Below are positions 1 through 9,882 of a stretch of DNA of 64,000 nucleotides, piece after piece. This DNA is from Acetobacter syzygii (GTDB lineage Bacteria > Pseudomonadota > Alphaproteobacteria > Acetobacterales > Acetobacteraceae). The notes below the pieces were generated by a model. That model was not told the origin of the DNA and searched no databases. It saw nothing but the letters and a program-made list of their open reading frames with translations. How positions within the stretch are numbered: position 1 is the stretch's first letter; each line of letters begins with the position of its first letter. Both the position numbers and the translations under genes were made by a program. Location: NCBI RefSeq assembly GCF_000964225.1, contig NZ_BAMZ01000014.1:1-64000 (forward strand). The letters are read 5' to 3'.

Positions 1-1219
1 GACAGAAGGCAAAATTGCCCGCTGGCTGAAAAAGGAAGGCGATACAGTTAGCAGCGGCGACGTGCTGGCTGAGATTGAAACCGACAAAGCCACAATGGAA
101 GTAGAAGCCATTGAAGAGGGTGTTTTTGGTCGCATCCTCGTCCCTGAAGGGACAGAGGGGGTTGCTGTCAACACTCCGATCGCCATTGTCGTTGAAGAAG
201 GGGAATCTGTACCGGATGCGGTAGCTCCAAACTCTTCCACGCCTCCGGTTATTGCGGCAACAGCACCAGCCGCAGCCACCAGTGCGCCAGCAAGTGCACC
301 TGCTGGTACGCCAAGCCCCGTGTCAGCTGCACGTCCGATAAATCGAGTTGTTGCGTCCCCTCTGGCAAAGCGCATTGCGGCAACAAAAGGCATTGACCTT
401 GCCTCCATCAAAGGGACCGGGCCTAACGGTCGTATTGTTAAGCGCGATGTGGAAGCCGCAAGCTCCAAGCAAGCCCATTCCGGCTCGAATAAAGCTGAAG
501 CTCCAGCCATTCCGGCAACAGGTGGCAGCCGCAGCGTACCACACACCACCATGCGCAAGGTCATTGCGCGCCGGTTGAGTGAGTCTAAAGCAACTATCCC
601 TCACTTCTACGTCTCCATGGATGTGGAATTGGATGCTCTTATGGCTTTGCGCACACAGTTGAATGCGCTCTCTGAAGACGAAGGGGCAGGGGCCTTTAAA
701 CTCTCCGTCAATGACATGCTGATCAAGGCTGCAGCCCTTGCGCTTAAACAGGTGCCTGAGGTGAACGCCTCTTTTACCGAAGACGCCATGATCTTGCATG
801 ATGATGCGGATATTTCGGTCGCAGTTTCTCTCGACGATGGATTGATCACGCCAATCGTCCGTGCAGCAGACCGTAAAAGCCTCAAGCAGATCAGTCAGGA
901 AGCCAAATCCCTGATCTCACGGGCTCGCGCGGGCAAGCTTAAGCCTGAGGAATTCCAAGGCGGAACATTCTCCATTTCCAACATGGGTATGTTCGGCGTT
1001 AAGGAGTTTTCAGCCATTGTAAACCCGCCGCAGGCTGCCATTCTGGCCATTGCAGCAGGCAAGCGCCAACCTGTTGTAAGCGGGGACGAAATTCGCATAG
1101 CAACAGTCATGACGGTCACGCTCTCGGTCGATCATCGCGTCGTGGATGGAGCTACGGCGGCCAAGTGGCTCTCAGCTTTCCGCTCCATTGTGCAGGCGCC
1201 GCTGGCTCTTGTTCTGTAA
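1..1219 (+). CDS. pdhC: Dihydrolipoamide acetyltransferase, PDH E2 (5' partial)
   Basis: E2 core of pyruvate dehydrogenase, which transfers the acetyl group from lipoyl-lysine to CoA. The frame is open from base 2, so the true start lies upstream of the window. Visible in order: most of a lipoyl domain with the lipoylated Lys in ETDKATMEVE (codon 86-88), an Ala/Pro-rich linker, a peripheral subunit-binding domain (SPLAKRIAATKGIDL...GPNGRIVKRDV), and the catalytic acyltransferase domain ending with the active-site motif DHRVVDG. The E3 gene follows after 30 bases and lipoate synthase after that, which supports PDH rather than the 2-oxoglutarate complex. A branched-chain E2 is unlikely from this context. 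Confidence 0.95.
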   Translation, partial: TEGKIARWLKKEGDTVSSGDVLAEIETDKATMEVEAIEEGVFGRILVPEGTEGVAVNTPIAIVVEEGESVPDAVAPNSSTPPVIAATAPAAATSAPASAPAGTPSPVSAARPINRVVASPLAKRIAATKGIDLASIKGTGPNGRIVKRDVEAASSKQAHSGSNKAEAPAIPATGGSRSVPHTTMRKVIARRLSESKATIPHFYVSMDVELDALMALRTQLNALSEDEGAGAFKLSVNDMLIKAAALALKQVPEVNASFTEDAMILHDDADISVAVSLDDGLITPIVRAADRKSLKQISQEAKSLISRARAGKLKPEEFQGGTFSISNMGMFGVKEFSAIVNPPQAAILAIAAGKRQPVVSGDEIRIATVMTVTLSVDHRVVDGATAAKWLSAFRSIVQAPLALVL

Positions 1220-1249
1220 CGTGCCCTTTTACGGGAGAATTTTGGCATT

Positions 1250-2662
1250 ATGAGCCAGACAGATTTTGACATCATTGTCATTGGTGGTGGACCAGGGGGG
1301 TATGTTGCTGCCCTCCGCGCCGCACAGCTTAAGCTCTCGGTTGCTGTGGTCGAGGCCCAGCATCTGGGCGGTATTTGCCTGAACTGGGGGTGTATCCCCA
1401 CCAAAGCCCTGCTCCGGGCGTCTGAGATTAATCATCTGCTCCATGATCTGCCTGCATTCGGGTTTAAGGCAGATGGTGTAAGCTTTGATTTCCAAAAAAT
1501 TGTTGGGCGCTCGCGGGCGGTCTCCAAGCAGCTTTCTGCAGGTGTTGCGCATTTGCTTAAAAAAGCAAAAGTGCCCGTTTTTACCGGCTATGGTAAGCTC
1601 GATGGCACATTGGCTAACGGCAAACGTAAGGTGTCTGTTGCGGCTGATGGTCAAAGCCCCATCTCTCTCACTGCATCACACGTTATTCTGGCAACTGGTG
1701 CACGCGCCAGAGTGTTACCGGGGCTGGAGCCTGACGGCCAGTTTGTCTGGTCTTATAAGGAAGCTCTGGTTCCCAAAGCCATGCCAAAACGTCTTGTTGT
1801 TATTGGTTCTGGTGCGATTGGCACTGAGTTTGCATCCTTCTACCGCAATATGGGGGCAGATGTGACTTTGGTAGAAGTTGCCGAGCGCATTTTGCCCGTA
1901 GAAGACGAAGAAATCAGCCAGCTTGCACGCAAAGCCTTTGAAAAACAGGGAATGCGCGTCCTCACCGGCGCAAAAATCGGTGATCTGCAAAAAACCGCTA
2001 CAGGCGTAAAGCTACCGGTTACGGTAAATGGCAAAACTGAAACGTTGGAAGCTGATACGGTTATTTCTGCCGTAGGCATTGTTGGCAACGTTGAAAATAT
2101 TGGCCTCGAAGGCACAAAAATTCAGGTTGATCGCACACATGTGGTCACGGATGCTTTGTGCCGCACAGCAGAACCCGGTGTATATGCCATAGGGGATTTG
2201 GCTGGCGCACCATGGTTGGCGCACAAAGCCAGTCATGAAGCCGTTATGTGTGTAGAAGCCATTGCGGGACGCTCCGTCCACCCCATTGATCCAACCAAAA
2301 TCCCCGGCTGTACTTATTGCAGACCGCAAATTGCATCTGTTGGTTACACGGAAGCAAAAGCACGCGATGCAGGCTACAAAGTACGGGTGGGTAAATTCCC
2401 CCTCCTTGCCAATGGCAAAGCACTGGCCATGGGGGAACCTGACGGGCTGATCAAAACTGTTTTTGATGCGGCAACAGGCGAATTACTCGGTGCTCATATG
2501 ATTGGCGCAGAGGTGACTGAAATGATTCAGGGGTATGTGATTGCCCGTACGGGTGAACTCACAGAAGCCGAGTTGGCGGAGACCATTTTCCCACACCCGA
2601 CTATTTCTGAATCCATGCACGAAGCAGTTCTTGCCGCTTACGATGGTGCCTTGCACTTTTAG
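1250..2662 (+). CDS. lpd: Dihydrolipoyl dehydrogenase (E3)
   Basis: Flavoprotein that reoxidises dihydrolipoyl groups of the PDH complex using NAD+. The 470-residue protein has an N-terminal FAD motif (IGGGPGGYVAALRAAQ), the redox disulfide in GGICLNWGCIPTKALLR, an NAD motif (VIGSGAIGTEFASF), a second FAD motif (GVYAIGDLAGAPWLAHKA) and the C-terminal catalytic His-Glu pair in FPHPTISE. Length is normal for the family and there is no fused lipoyl domain. The ATG at 1250 is preceded by a GGGAG ribosome site. It lies directly behind pdhC in one operon; a hairpin follows it. Confidence 0.97.
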   Translation: MSQTDFDIIVIGGGPGGYVAALRAAQLKLSVAVVEAQHLGGICLNWGCIPTKALLRASEINHLLHDLPAFGFKADGVSFDFQKIVGRSRAVSKQLSAGVAHLLKKAKVPVFTGYGKLDGTLANGKRKVSVAADGQSPISLTASHVILATGARARVLPGLEPDGQFVWSYKEALVPKAMPKRLVVIGSGAIGTEFASFYRNMGADVTLVEVAERILPVEDEEISQLARKAFEKQGMRVLTGAKIGDLQKTATGVKLPVTVNGKTETLEADTVISAVGIVGNVENIGLEGTKIQVDRTHVVTDALCRTAEPGVYAIGDLAGAPWLAHKASHEAVMCVEAIAGRSVHPIDPTKIPGCTYCRPQIASVGYTEAKARDAGYKVRVGKFPLLANGKALAMGEPDGLIKTVFDAATGELLGAHMIGAEVTEMIQGYVIARTGELTEAELAETIFPHPTISESMHEAVLAAYDGALHF

Positions 2663-2680
2663 CCTTCACCTTAGGAAGGG

Positions 2681-2708
2681 GGACATCAATCTCAAGGGTG
2701 TGATGTCC
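2681..2708 (+). terminator. Hairpin downstream of lpd
   Basis: GGACATCA (2681-2688) pairs with TGATGTCC (2701-2708) around a 12-base loop, and a pyrimidine-rich TTTCTCCTCTTC tract follows. It sits between lpd and lipA and may end or attenuate the PDH operon transcript. The T-run is imperfect, so this is only a moderate call. Confidence 0.45.
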
Positions 2709-2800
2709 TTTCTCCTCTTCATTGCCTTTTCACACCTTGACGAGTGAGCAGGAGCATTCCAGTTCTGTCTGAACTCTTTGGGCAAAAAGCAGGCCAAGTT

Positions 2801-3775
2801 ATGTCTACTCGTGTCGAGATTGATCATCGAAAAGGTGGGACAAGCCGGATAAGACATCCGGAAAAAGCCCATCGGCCGGACAACCCCATTGCCCGCAAGC
2901 CTGACTGGATCCGCGTCAAAGCACCCAATCATCCGACTTACCACGAAACACGCGCGCTCATGCGTGACAACAAGCTGGTAACCGTGTGTGAGGAAGCCGC
3001 TTGCCCCAATATTGGGGAATGCTGGTCACAGCGCCATGCGACCATGATGATCATGGGAGAGGTCTGCACCCGTGCCTGCGCTTTCTGTAATGTCAGTACA
3101 GGCTTACCCAACCCTCTGGACGAAGGGGAACCCGAACGGGTTGCAGAAGCCGTAGCCAAACTGGGCCTACGCCATGTGGTCATAACATCGGTGGATCGGG
3201 ATGATCTGAACGATGGTGGCGCATTACATTTTGCCCGCGTTATTCAGGCCATACGTGCAACATCCCCCACCACGACCATTGAAATTCTGACCCCCGATTT
3301 TTTACGTAAAGACAAGGCGTTAGAAGTCGTTGTTCAAGCACGCCCCGATGTGTTCAACCATAATCTGGAAACCGTACCGCGGCTTTATCCCACTATTCGT
3401 CCCGGCGCGCGCTATTATCAGTCCATGCGCCTGCTGGACCGCGTGAAGCAGCTTGACCCTTCGATTTTTACCAAATCTGGTCTGATGTTGGGTTTGGGCG
3501 AAGAAAAAATGGAACTCGCTCAGGTCATGGATGATCTGCGCATTGCAGATGTGGATTTTATTACAATGGGGCAGTATTTGCAGCCCACGGTTAAACATGC
3601 ATCTGTTGCGCGTTTTGTAACACCGGAAGAGTTTGAGGATTATGGCACCATGGCGCGCGTAAAAGGCTTTTTGCAGGTCAGTGCAAGCCCTCTAACGCGC
3701 TCCTCCTACCATGCCGATACAGATTTTGCGCAGCTCCGTGAGGCCCGCAATAAACGTCTGAAGGAGGCTCTGTAA
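2801..3775 (+). CDS. lipA: Lipoyl synthase
   Basis: Radical-SAM enzyme that inserts two sulfurs into octanoyl-lysine of lipoyl domains, here the cofactor needed by the neighbouring PDH E2. It shows the auxiliary cluster cysteines [12 protein letters not shown] and the radical-SAM motif CTRACAFCN (CxxxCxxC), plus the C-terminal SSYHAD typical of LipA. The frame stays open upstream to a GTG at 2744, but the ATG at 2801 gives a family-like length of 324 residues. Neither start has a strong ribosome site. The stop overlaps the next start (TAATG). Confidence 0.95.
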   Translation: MSTRVEIDHRKGGTSRIRHPEKAHRPDNPIARKPDWIRVKAPNHPTYHETRALMRDNKLVTVCEEAACPNIGECWSQRHATMMIMGEVCTRACAFCNVSTGLPNPLDEGEPERVAEAVAKLGLRHVVITSVDRDDLNDGGALHFARVIQAIRATSPTTTIEILTPDFLRKDKALEVVVQARPDVFNHNLETVPRLYPTIRPGARYYQSMRLLDRVKQLDPSIFTKSGLMLGLGEEKMELAQVMDDLRIADVDFITMGQYLQPTVKHASVARFVTPEEFEDYGTMARVKGFLQVSASPLTRSSYHADTDFAQLREARNKRLKEAL

Positions 3776-4254
3776 TGCCCAAACACGCAGAGACGCGTGT
3801 TCTGCCCTACCGTCCAGACCAGATTTTTGATCTGGTAGCAGATGTTGCCCACTACCCAGCTTTTTTACCCTGGTGTGTTGCTGCACGCTTGCGCACACGT
3901 ACCGAAACTGAACTTGTTGCAGATCTAACTATCGGGTTTGGTCCATTCCGTGAGAGTTTTACCTCTCGCGTAACGCTGGAACGCCCGACGACAATTACGG
4001 TCCGTTATGAACGTGGACCTTTCCGGTACCTGCGGAATGTGTGGAAGTTCACACCACATGCCAATGGGTGTCAGGTCGATTTTTTTGTCGATTTCGAGTT
4101 TAATTCCCGTATTCTGCAAGCAGCCATCGGCGTTGTATTTACTGAGGCAACCCGTCTAATGGTTTCTGCCTTTATTAAGCGTGCCAAGGAAGTTTACGGC
4201 CCTCCTGTCATATCTGCCACTCCAACTGTTTCAGGCCCCACAACAGCGAATTAA
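3775..4254 (+). CDS. COQ10-like START/polyketide cyclase family protein
   Basis: 159-residue protein of the COQ10/RatA family (START-like ligand-binding fold). The N-terminus HAETRVLPYRPDQIFDLVAD and the DFEFNSRILQAAIGVVFTEA block are typical. In alphaproteobacteria and mitochondria such proteins bind ubiquinone and support respiration; the E. coli homologue RatA was described as a ribosome-binding toxin. The ATG overlaps the lipA stop by one base and follows AAGGAGG, so it is translationally coupled to lipA. Ubiquinone binding is inferred from family and context. Confidence 0.85.
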   Translation: MPKHAETRVLPYRPDQIFDLVADVAHYPAFLPWCVAARLRTRTETELVADLTIGFGPFRESFTSRVTLERPTTITVRYERGPFRYLRNVWKFTPHANGCQVDFFVDFEFNSRILQAAIGVVFTEATRLMVSAFIKRAKEVYGPPVISATPTVSGPTTAN

Positions 4255-4322
4255 TGCGTTGCGGGGACTAATCCTATACGCAGTCACCTAACAACGCCGT
4301 TTTTGTATTCATGAGGCAAAAC

Positions 4323-4622
4323 ATGCGCAAACTATGCTTTTTTGTTTTACTCATGGCAACTGCAACCAGTATTACGCAGGCATCAGCTGCTCCTGTTACC
4401 CAAAATACACCATGTACACAGTGTATGGACAATAAATTACCCCAACAAAACACGACCGATGCGCTCAATGTCAAAAGTCTGGCTTACGCACAAAGCCAAC
4501 CTCCGCCACAGCCTGCCATTCCGCCAGTTTTGCCTGAAGGAACAATCGCTAAGGGAACAGGGGTTAGGGCTCCCGAATTGCTAGAAGCTCCAGTCTATAA
4601 CCCGAACAACGGACGTTACTAA
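4323..4622 (+). CDS. Small secreted protein, unknown function
   Basis: No family recognised. About 99 residues: a clear signal peptide (MRKLCFFVLLMATATSITQASA) followed by a short Pro/Gln-rich mature region with two cysteines close together (CTQC) and a C-terminal APELLEAPVYNPNNGRY. An in-frame ATG exists at 4311, but only the ATG at 4323 has a ribosome site (GAGG at 4313-4316). It runs toward pncC on the opposite strand. Likely periplasmic; the coding call rests on the signal peptide and ribosome site. Confidence 0.65.
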   Translation: MRKLCFFVLLMATATSITQASAAPVTQNTPCTQCMDNKLPQQNTTDALNVKSLAYAQSQPPPQPAIPPVLPEGTIAKGTGVRAPELLEAPVYNPNNGRY

Positions 4623-4635
4623 ACAACCCGTTTTT

Positions 4636-5151
4636 TTAAAGGTTGAGAATACGGCCAGAAACCAGAGTCAAAGCGTGTAATACCGCCTGCTCACGCACTT
4701 GCACCCGATCACCAGTAAAAACCTGACGATTTGCACAGGTGGCCCCATCTCGCACTGCCGTTGCAAACCAAACCAAGCCAACAGGCTTATCCACACTGCC
4801 ACCACCGGGCCCCGCAATGCCGGAAATGGCAACGGCAATGCGTGCTGTTGCACAAGCCCGCAAAGCACCTTCCGCCATTTGCTCCACAGTCTGGGCACTT
4901 ACGGCCCCGTGTAATGCCAGTGTATCTGCCCGCACGCCAAGCACGGCCTGCTTCATACTATTGGAATAAGTAACAAATCCACCCTCGGTTACGTCCGATG
5001 ACCCTGCAAAATGGGTCAAAGCGCCAGCAACCAGTCCGCCAGTACAACTTTCAGCGGTAACAATTCTTACGCCACTCTGTCGTAGCAACTCCAGAACCTG
5101 ATTTGCTGCATACAACACTCCGGCACCAATAATCGTGCTGTTATCCCCCAT
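4636..5151 (-). CDS. pncC: Nicotinamide-nucleotide amidase, CinA C-terminal domain
   Basis: Stand-alone CinA C-terminal domain (171 residues) that deamidates nicotinamide mononucleotide in NAD salvage. Key sequences are TAESCTGGLVAGALT with the catalytic Ser, GGFVTYSNSMKQAVLGV, and AISGIAGPGGG with the conserved glycine loop. The N-terminal molybdopterin-binding domain of full-length CinA is absent, as in many alphaproteobacteria. The ATG is preceded by AGAGGGT. It follows pgpA after 16 bases and is probably in the same transcript. Confidence 0.9.
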   Translation of the reverse strand: MGDNSTIIGAGVLYAANQVLELLRQSGVRIVTAESCTGGLVAGALTHFAGSSDVTEGGFVTYSNSMKQAVLGVRADTLALHGAVSAQTVEQMAEGALRACATARIAVAISGIAGPGGGSVDKPVGLVWFATAVRDGATCANRQVFTGDRVQVREQAVLHALTLVSGRILNL

Positions 5152-5167
5152 ATCCGACCCTCTTTGA

Positions 5168-5656
5168 TTATGAGCGGAAAGCCAATAACTTACGCAATGT
5201 TAGCACACAGCCAGCACTCGCTGCGCCAGCCAGAACATCATCCCCCATAACACCCAGGGCATCATGCCGCCTGTCCAGCGTTCCAATAGGACCGGGTTTG
5301 ACAATATCAAATATCCGAAACAAGCCAAACGCCACTATCGGCCATAAAACCCGGTAGGTTGCTGCCCCGCTGGGTTGCATGTTGCCACTCTTCTGTTCGG
5401 GCAAACACGCCAGTAGGGCAATCCACATTCCAGCCACTTCATCAATAACAATCCAGTTATGGTCCTCCCCATCTCCCGCACGGGTTGTGGCCCACCACCC
5501 CACACACGTTGCTGTAATGGCCGCCCCCAGCAACGCACGGGGGCGCTTAAGCAATGGTAACCCGACCAGAAGAGCCGCCAGTGAGCCGACCGTCCCAGGC
5601 GCACGGGGACTAAGACCACATCCTCCAAATGTTGCAATTAAACGGGCAGGGGTCAT
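5168..5656 (-). CDS. pgpA: Phosphatidylglycerophosphatase A
   Basis: Inner-membrane phosphatase converting phosphatidylglycerophosphate to phosphatidylglycerol. The 162-residue protein carries the PgpA signatures FGGCGLSPRAPGTVGSLAALL near the N-terminus and NWIVIDEVAGMWIALLA, followed by a C-terminal region with GVMGDDVLAG. Its ATG overlaps the stop of the upstream lytic transglycosylase (TAATG on the minus strand), so the two are translationally coupled. The cardiolipin synthase that would use its product lies 10 kb away. Confidence 0.92.
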   Translation of the reverse strand: MTPARLIATFGGCGLSPRAPGTVGSLAALLVGLPLLKRPRALLGAAITATCVGWWATTRAGDGEDHNWIVIDEVAGMWIALLACLPEQKSGNMQPSGAATYRVLWPIVAFGLFRIFDIVKPGPIGTLDRRHDALGVMGDDVLAGAASAGCVLTLRKLLAFRS

Positions 5657-7629
5657 TATTGTGCTCCCAGTGCTTTATACACGGTCATGTTTTCCCACAC
5701 ACGCTGCACGTAATTCCGTGTTTCAGCATAGGGAATGTTTTCTACCCAATCGACCATCTGCTCCATATTCGCCCCATTTTGTACGGGGTTCCCGGCGGTT
5801 GACAGCCATTTGGCCAAACGCGTTGGACCACCGTTATAGGCCGCTGCCATGTATGGCACGACTGGCCCAAAGCGATCCTGCATATGCAACAGGTAAGCTG
5901 TACCCAGTTGCATGTTATTCTGCGGATTATGCAAACCAGATGCCGAGGCCGCAGACGCAGGCAAACCGGCAACATGCACCATATCCCCAGCGGTGGATGG
6001 CTTAAGCTGCATCAACCCAATAGCATTTGAAGGACTGATCGCATCGGGGTTGAAGCTGCTTTCCTGCCGCATCAGGCCCAATACAAAGCCCTTAGGCAAA
6101 GCGCTCGCTGGGGGCGTGTAAGGTAAAGGCCAGCCCGAACGTAGCATAAACACTCCATCCCGCCCCGCATGTCGGGCAATGGTAACGGCAATATCTGCCA
6201 CACCTAACCGCAGAGCCAGAGACGCAAGCGCCTGCCGTTGAGACGGATCTGTAATCTGCTTTTCAAACATGCTCAAAAAGTCACGCACATGGTCGGTTTC
6301 CCCCATGGTCGCCAACCGGAGAGCCGCCAAAAGCAGGTCATTTTGTGCAGGAAGAACATCCTCCGAGACGGATGGTGCTGCATTATTGGCATTTTTAAGA
6401 TTCTGCACAATAACCGCCGGAACCTCTTCTGGCGTCAACAGAGCATTGCCTTGCCCAGCAAGCGTTGCTGCCGCCATCTGGCCATAATATGTACCGGGGA
6501 ACGCCGTTGCGCGTGCCCAGTCTGCTTTGGCCGAGGTCGTATTACCAGCGTCAGCCCGTGCGCGCCCCAACCAGTAAAACCCACGACTACGGGTAATAAG
6601 GGATTGAGACTCTGTAAGCTGACGGAAAAAATCTTCCGCTGTGGCGGGGTCATGCTGCCTGCGCAAGGCAATCCAACCACTCAGGAATATAGCGTCCAGA
6701 CGGCTTTCGCCTTCTGTAACCGTGTCATTCGCAACGGCAAAAGCATCCTCTGCGCGATTCTGCTGGATTAGATCACGCGCAAGGGCATCCCTCTCACGCC
6801 AGAAGAGTTTGGAGCGGGTCGCTCGTTCCGCTTCAACGGCACGGGCTTTCCACAGGGCTACTGCCTCATCATAGCGTTGCTGTTTTCTCAACCAACGAGC
6901 CTGATCCAGAACAAGCCAGGGGTCCGTACGCAAAGATTCCGGAAGAGCATCCAACAGGGACAAAGCCGTAGCATCGTTATTCCTGAACGCCAGACGTGCC
7001 TGCGCCAGTGCCTGCCTGGAAGCGGATAAATAGGGCAGGGTCTGCTGTGCCGCAGCAAGCAGACCTGCACGTTCCTCACGGTCGAACCGCAACCATGAGC
7101 TTTGGGGAGTAAGCACGGCTCCAAACGTGCCGGTCAAAAGATTAGCCCCACTGGGAGAATCATTCCCGTTAGACCATGCTGCTATAGCTTGAGCAGCCAG
7201 TTGCTGCTGGAGTGGTTTATCCGTTGCCAGTTGCGTGGAGCATTGCACCAAGGCGGGAGCATAAGTCAGTTTTTGGGAATGACACAGCCGTGACAGAACC
7301 TGCGTATCTGACTCGCTCGCTAATGCCTGCTGCATACGCGCAGTCAATATTGACCAGCGAGGCCAGACCTTTCCCGACTGCAAGAAGTCAGCATATTCCT
7401 GTGCGGTTGCATGGGTAGGCCCCACAAGACGGAGCCATACATCCAACCGGTCATTCAGGTTGCCAGCAGCCCCATCACCCTGTGCAGACGGCAGGGAAGG
7501 TGGAGGCGCTTCCCCATCATTCGTAGAGGAAACCTGCTGCGCAGAAGGACCGGAGCAGGCTGTTAAAGACAGCCCGATCAGCGATACTGCGGCGACAAGC
7601 TGCCGCCGGCATGATGAAAAACGGATCAT
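5656..7629 (-). CDS. slt: Lytic murein transglycosylase (Slt family), lipoprotein
   Basis: 657-residue peptidoglycan-cleaving enzyme. The N-terminus has a lipoprotein signal with lipobox LSLTAC, so it is probably anchored in the outer membrane rather than soluble like E. coli Slt70. A long alpha-helical, TPR-like region follows. The C-terminal SLT domain contains GLMRQESSFNPDAISPSNA with the catalytic Glu, then IGLMQLKPSTA and AAYNGGPTR. It is the first gene of the slt-pgpA-pncC leftward group. Confidence 0.93.
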   Translation of the reverse strand: MIRFSSCRRQLVAAVSLIGLSLTACSGPSAQQVSSTNDGEAPPPSLPSAQGDGAAGNLNDRLDVWLRLVGPTHATAQEYADFLQSGKVWPRWSILTARMQQALASESDTQVLSRLCHSQKLTYAPALVQCSTQLATDKPLQQQLAAQAIAAWSNGNDSPSGANLLTGTFGAVLTPQSSWLRFDREERAGLLAAAQQTLPYLSASRQALAQARLAFRNNDATALSLLDALPESLRTDPWLVLDQARWLRKQQRYDEAVALWKARAVEAERATRSKLFWRERDALARDLIQQNRAEDAFAVANDTVTEGESRLDAIFLSGWIALRRQHDPATAEDFFRQLTESQSLITRSRGFYWLGRARADAGNTTSAKADWARATAFPGTYYGQMAAATLAGQGNALLTPEEVPAVIVQNLKNANNAAPSVSEDVLPAQNDLLLAALRLATMGETDHVRDFLSMFEKQITDPSQRQALASLALRLGVADIAVTIARHAGRDGVFMLRSGWPLPYTPPASALPKGFVLGLMRQESSFNPDAISPSNAIGLMQLKPSTAGDMVHVAGLPASAASASGLHNPQNNMQLGTAYLLHMQDRFGPVVPYMAAAYNGGPTRLAKWLSTAGNPVQNGANMEQMVDWVENIPYAETRNYVQRVWENMTVYKALGAQ

Positions 7630-7712
7630 ACCAAAGATTCAACGGCTTTCTTGCAAATAAGCAAGCTCTTTTATTGAACAAAAACCTGTTGAATCTCACG
7701 ATTACATAAAGT

Positions 7713-8321
7713 TCAGGACAGATGGCCCCACACTTCTCCACCGCCACTGATAATCAACTCGATGGCAACAGCCAGCACCACCAGCAGACCAACCCACGAA
7801 ATCCATTTATAACGCTCAAGCAAACGCGCAATAAGTGAGGCTGCGACCCCCATAAGAACAACAGACAGGGCAAGCCCCATAACCAGAATGCCCGGATGCT
7901 CGCGTGCAGCACCAGCAACAGCCAACACGTTATCCAAGCTCATGGAAAGATCAGCTATCAGGATTTTGAGAATGGCAGAACGTAAATTACCGGGAGCTGC
8001 GGCCCCCTGTTCATCCGCACCGTGACTGTCTTGCATTTCGCGGTACATGCGCCAACAAACCCAGAGCAGCAGCAATCCGCCCGCCAGCGTAAGCCCCACA
8101 ATAGCCAGCAGCTTAACGGCAACAAGCGCCAGCAACACCCTAATGATTGCAGCCAGCCCCACACCGGCCAGAATGGCCTTGCGCCGCTGCGCACCGCTGA
8201 GTGTACGCACGGCCATGCCAATAACAACCGCATTATCTCCGGCAAGGGTCACATCAATCAGCACAACCTGAAGAAGGGCTGCAAGGGCCGGAAAACTGGC
8301 AGAATCAAATAGGTTGGCCAC
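7713..8321 (-). CDS. TerC-family integral membrane protein (YjbE-like)
   Basis: Membrane protein of the TerC superfamily, with about seven hydrophobic segments. Diagnostic acidic motifs are LIDVTLAGDNAVVIGMAV in the first half and DLSMSLDNVLAVAG in the second. Family members export Mn2+ or otherwise handle metal ions, often loading secreted proteins; the substrate here is unknown. The open frame extends to a TTG at 8387, but the GTG at 8321 has a GGAG ribosome site five bases upstream and starts at the conserved NLFD region, so I chose it (about 202 residues). Confidence 0.85.
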   Translation of the reverse strand: MANLFDSASFPALAALLQVVLIDVTLAGDNAVVIGMAVRTLSGAQRRKAILAGVGLAAIIRVLLALVAVKLLAIVGLTLAGGLLLLWVCWRMYREMQDSHGADEQGAAAPGNLRSAILKILIADLSMSLDNVLAVAGAAREHPGILVMGLALSVVLMGVAASLIARLLERYKWISWVGLLVVLAVAIELIISGGGEVWGHLS

Positions 8322-8485
8322 AATAACTCCGATTCCAAAAAAAGCTTTGAATGGCGGGAATTTCTGGCACAGGGCAGAAAATGTCAAAGTTTTCCGTATT
8401 GCGGGCAGACGACATGCGCGAAATCCGCTAGAGAGACGCCACCTGTTCTGACGTTTAAACTGTTCTGGTTAAGGAAATCTGCGTT

Positions 8486-9835
8486 ATGGTGCCGCGCTAT
8501 ACCCGCCCCGTCATGGCCGCGATCTGGTCCCCCGAAAACCGTTATCGAATCTGGTTCGAGATCGAAGCGCTGGCCTGCGAGGCCATGGCTGAATATGGGA
8601 CTGTCCCCAAAGAAGCCGCCAAAGTTGTGCGCGAAAAAGGGGCTGCCGCCATGGCCGCTTTTTCTGATGCCGATCTGGCCAGAATTGACGAGATCGAAGC
8701 CGAAACCCGGCATGACGTTATTGCCTTCCTGACCTGGCTGGCTGAAAAAGTCGGACCGGAAAGCCGCTTTGTCCACTTGGGTATGACCTCATCCGATGTG
8801 CTGGATACCTGTCTGGCTGTGCAGCTTGTTCAGGCAACGGATCTGCTGCTCAAGGATCTGGATGACACACTGGCAGCACTCAAGGCACGTGCGTTTGAAC
8901 ACAAACACACGCTGACCATCGGCCGGAGCCACGGCATTCATGCCGAACCCACCTCTTTTGGGCTTAAAATTGCCGGGCACTACGCGGAATTCGCACGCAA
9001 CAGGACCCGCCTTGAAGCCGCCCGGGCTGAAATTGCAACATGCGCCATCTCCGGTGCAGTTGGCACATACGCCCATCTTGACCCACGCGTAGAGGCCTAT
9101 GTTGCCGAACGCCTTGGCCTTCAGGCCGAAACCGTTTCCACTCAGGTTATTCCGCGCGACCGCCACGCCGCATTCTTCTGTGCGCTCGCCGTAATTGCCA
9201 GCGGTATTGAACGCCTGGCAACCGAGGTCCGCCACCTCCAGCGGTCGGAAGTGCGTGAGGCTGAAGAATTCTTCCATCCGGGGCAAAAAGGCTCTTCCGC
9301 CATGCCCCATAAACGCAACCCGGTCCTGACCGAAAACCTGACTGGTCTTGCCCGACTGGTGCGGGCTGCGGTTATTCCCGCATTGGAAAACGTGGCTCTG
9401 TGGCATGAACGCGACATCAGCCACTCTTCAGTCGAACGCAATATTTGCCCTGATGCCACCATCGGTCTGGATTTTGCCCTTGCCCGTCTGTCAGGCATGA
9501 TTTCCAAACTGGTGGTTTATCCAGACCGTATGGCAGCAAACATCGAAAGCCTTGGCGGCGTTGTGCACTCGGGCGAAGTTTTGCTGGCACTGGCCAAAGC
9601 TGGCCTTTCCCGCGAAGATGCCTACCGTATTGTACAGCGTAATGCGATGGAAACCTGGACCAAACTGGGCACGCCAGAAGGCAAAACCTTCCGCCAGAAT
9701 CTGGCAGAAGAGGCCGAAATTTCTGGTCGCATTCCAGCCGATGTACTGGACGCCGCCATGGACAGCCGCCAGCACCTGAAAGCGCTGGACTTCCAGTTTG
9801 AGAAGATTTTTGGCGAAGCAGGACCAAAACAGTAA
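8486..9835 (+). CDS. purB: Adenylosuccinate lyase
   Basis: Catalyses two fumarate-releasing steps of purine synthesis (SAICAR to AICAR and adenylosuccinate to AMP). The 449-residue protein has the fumarase/aspartase superfamily signature GQKGSSAMPHKRNPVLTENL, and GRSHGIHAEPTSFG around the catalytic His. It is the short bacterial form. AAGGA lies upstream of the ATG. It heads the purine cluster that continues with purC, purS, purQ and purL. Confidence 0.97.
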   Translation: MVPRYTRPVMAAIWSPENRYRIWFEIEALACEAMAEYGTVPKEAAKVVREKGAAAMAAFSDADLARIDEIEAETRHDVIAFLTWLAEKVGPESRFVHLGMTSSDVLDTCLAVQLVQATDLLLKDLDDTLAALKARAFEHKHTLTIGRSHGIHAEPTSFGLKIAGHYAEFARNRTRLEAARAEIATCAISGAVGTYAHLDPRVEAYVAERLGLQAETVSTQVIPRDRHAAFFCALAVIASGIERLATEVRHLQRSEVREAEEFFHPGQKGSSAMPHKRNPVLTENLTGLARLVRAAVIPALENVALWHERDISHSSVERNICPDATIGLDFALARLSGMISKLVVYPDRMAANIESLGGVVHSGEVLLALAKAGLSREDAYRIVQRNAMETWTKLGTPEGKTFRQNLAEEAEISGRIPADVLDAAMDSRQHLKALDFQFEKIFGEAGPKQ

Positions 9836-9882
9836 GGCCTGCCAGTTTTTACAGGCTGTATCTTCCACGGAGGAAGCCTGCT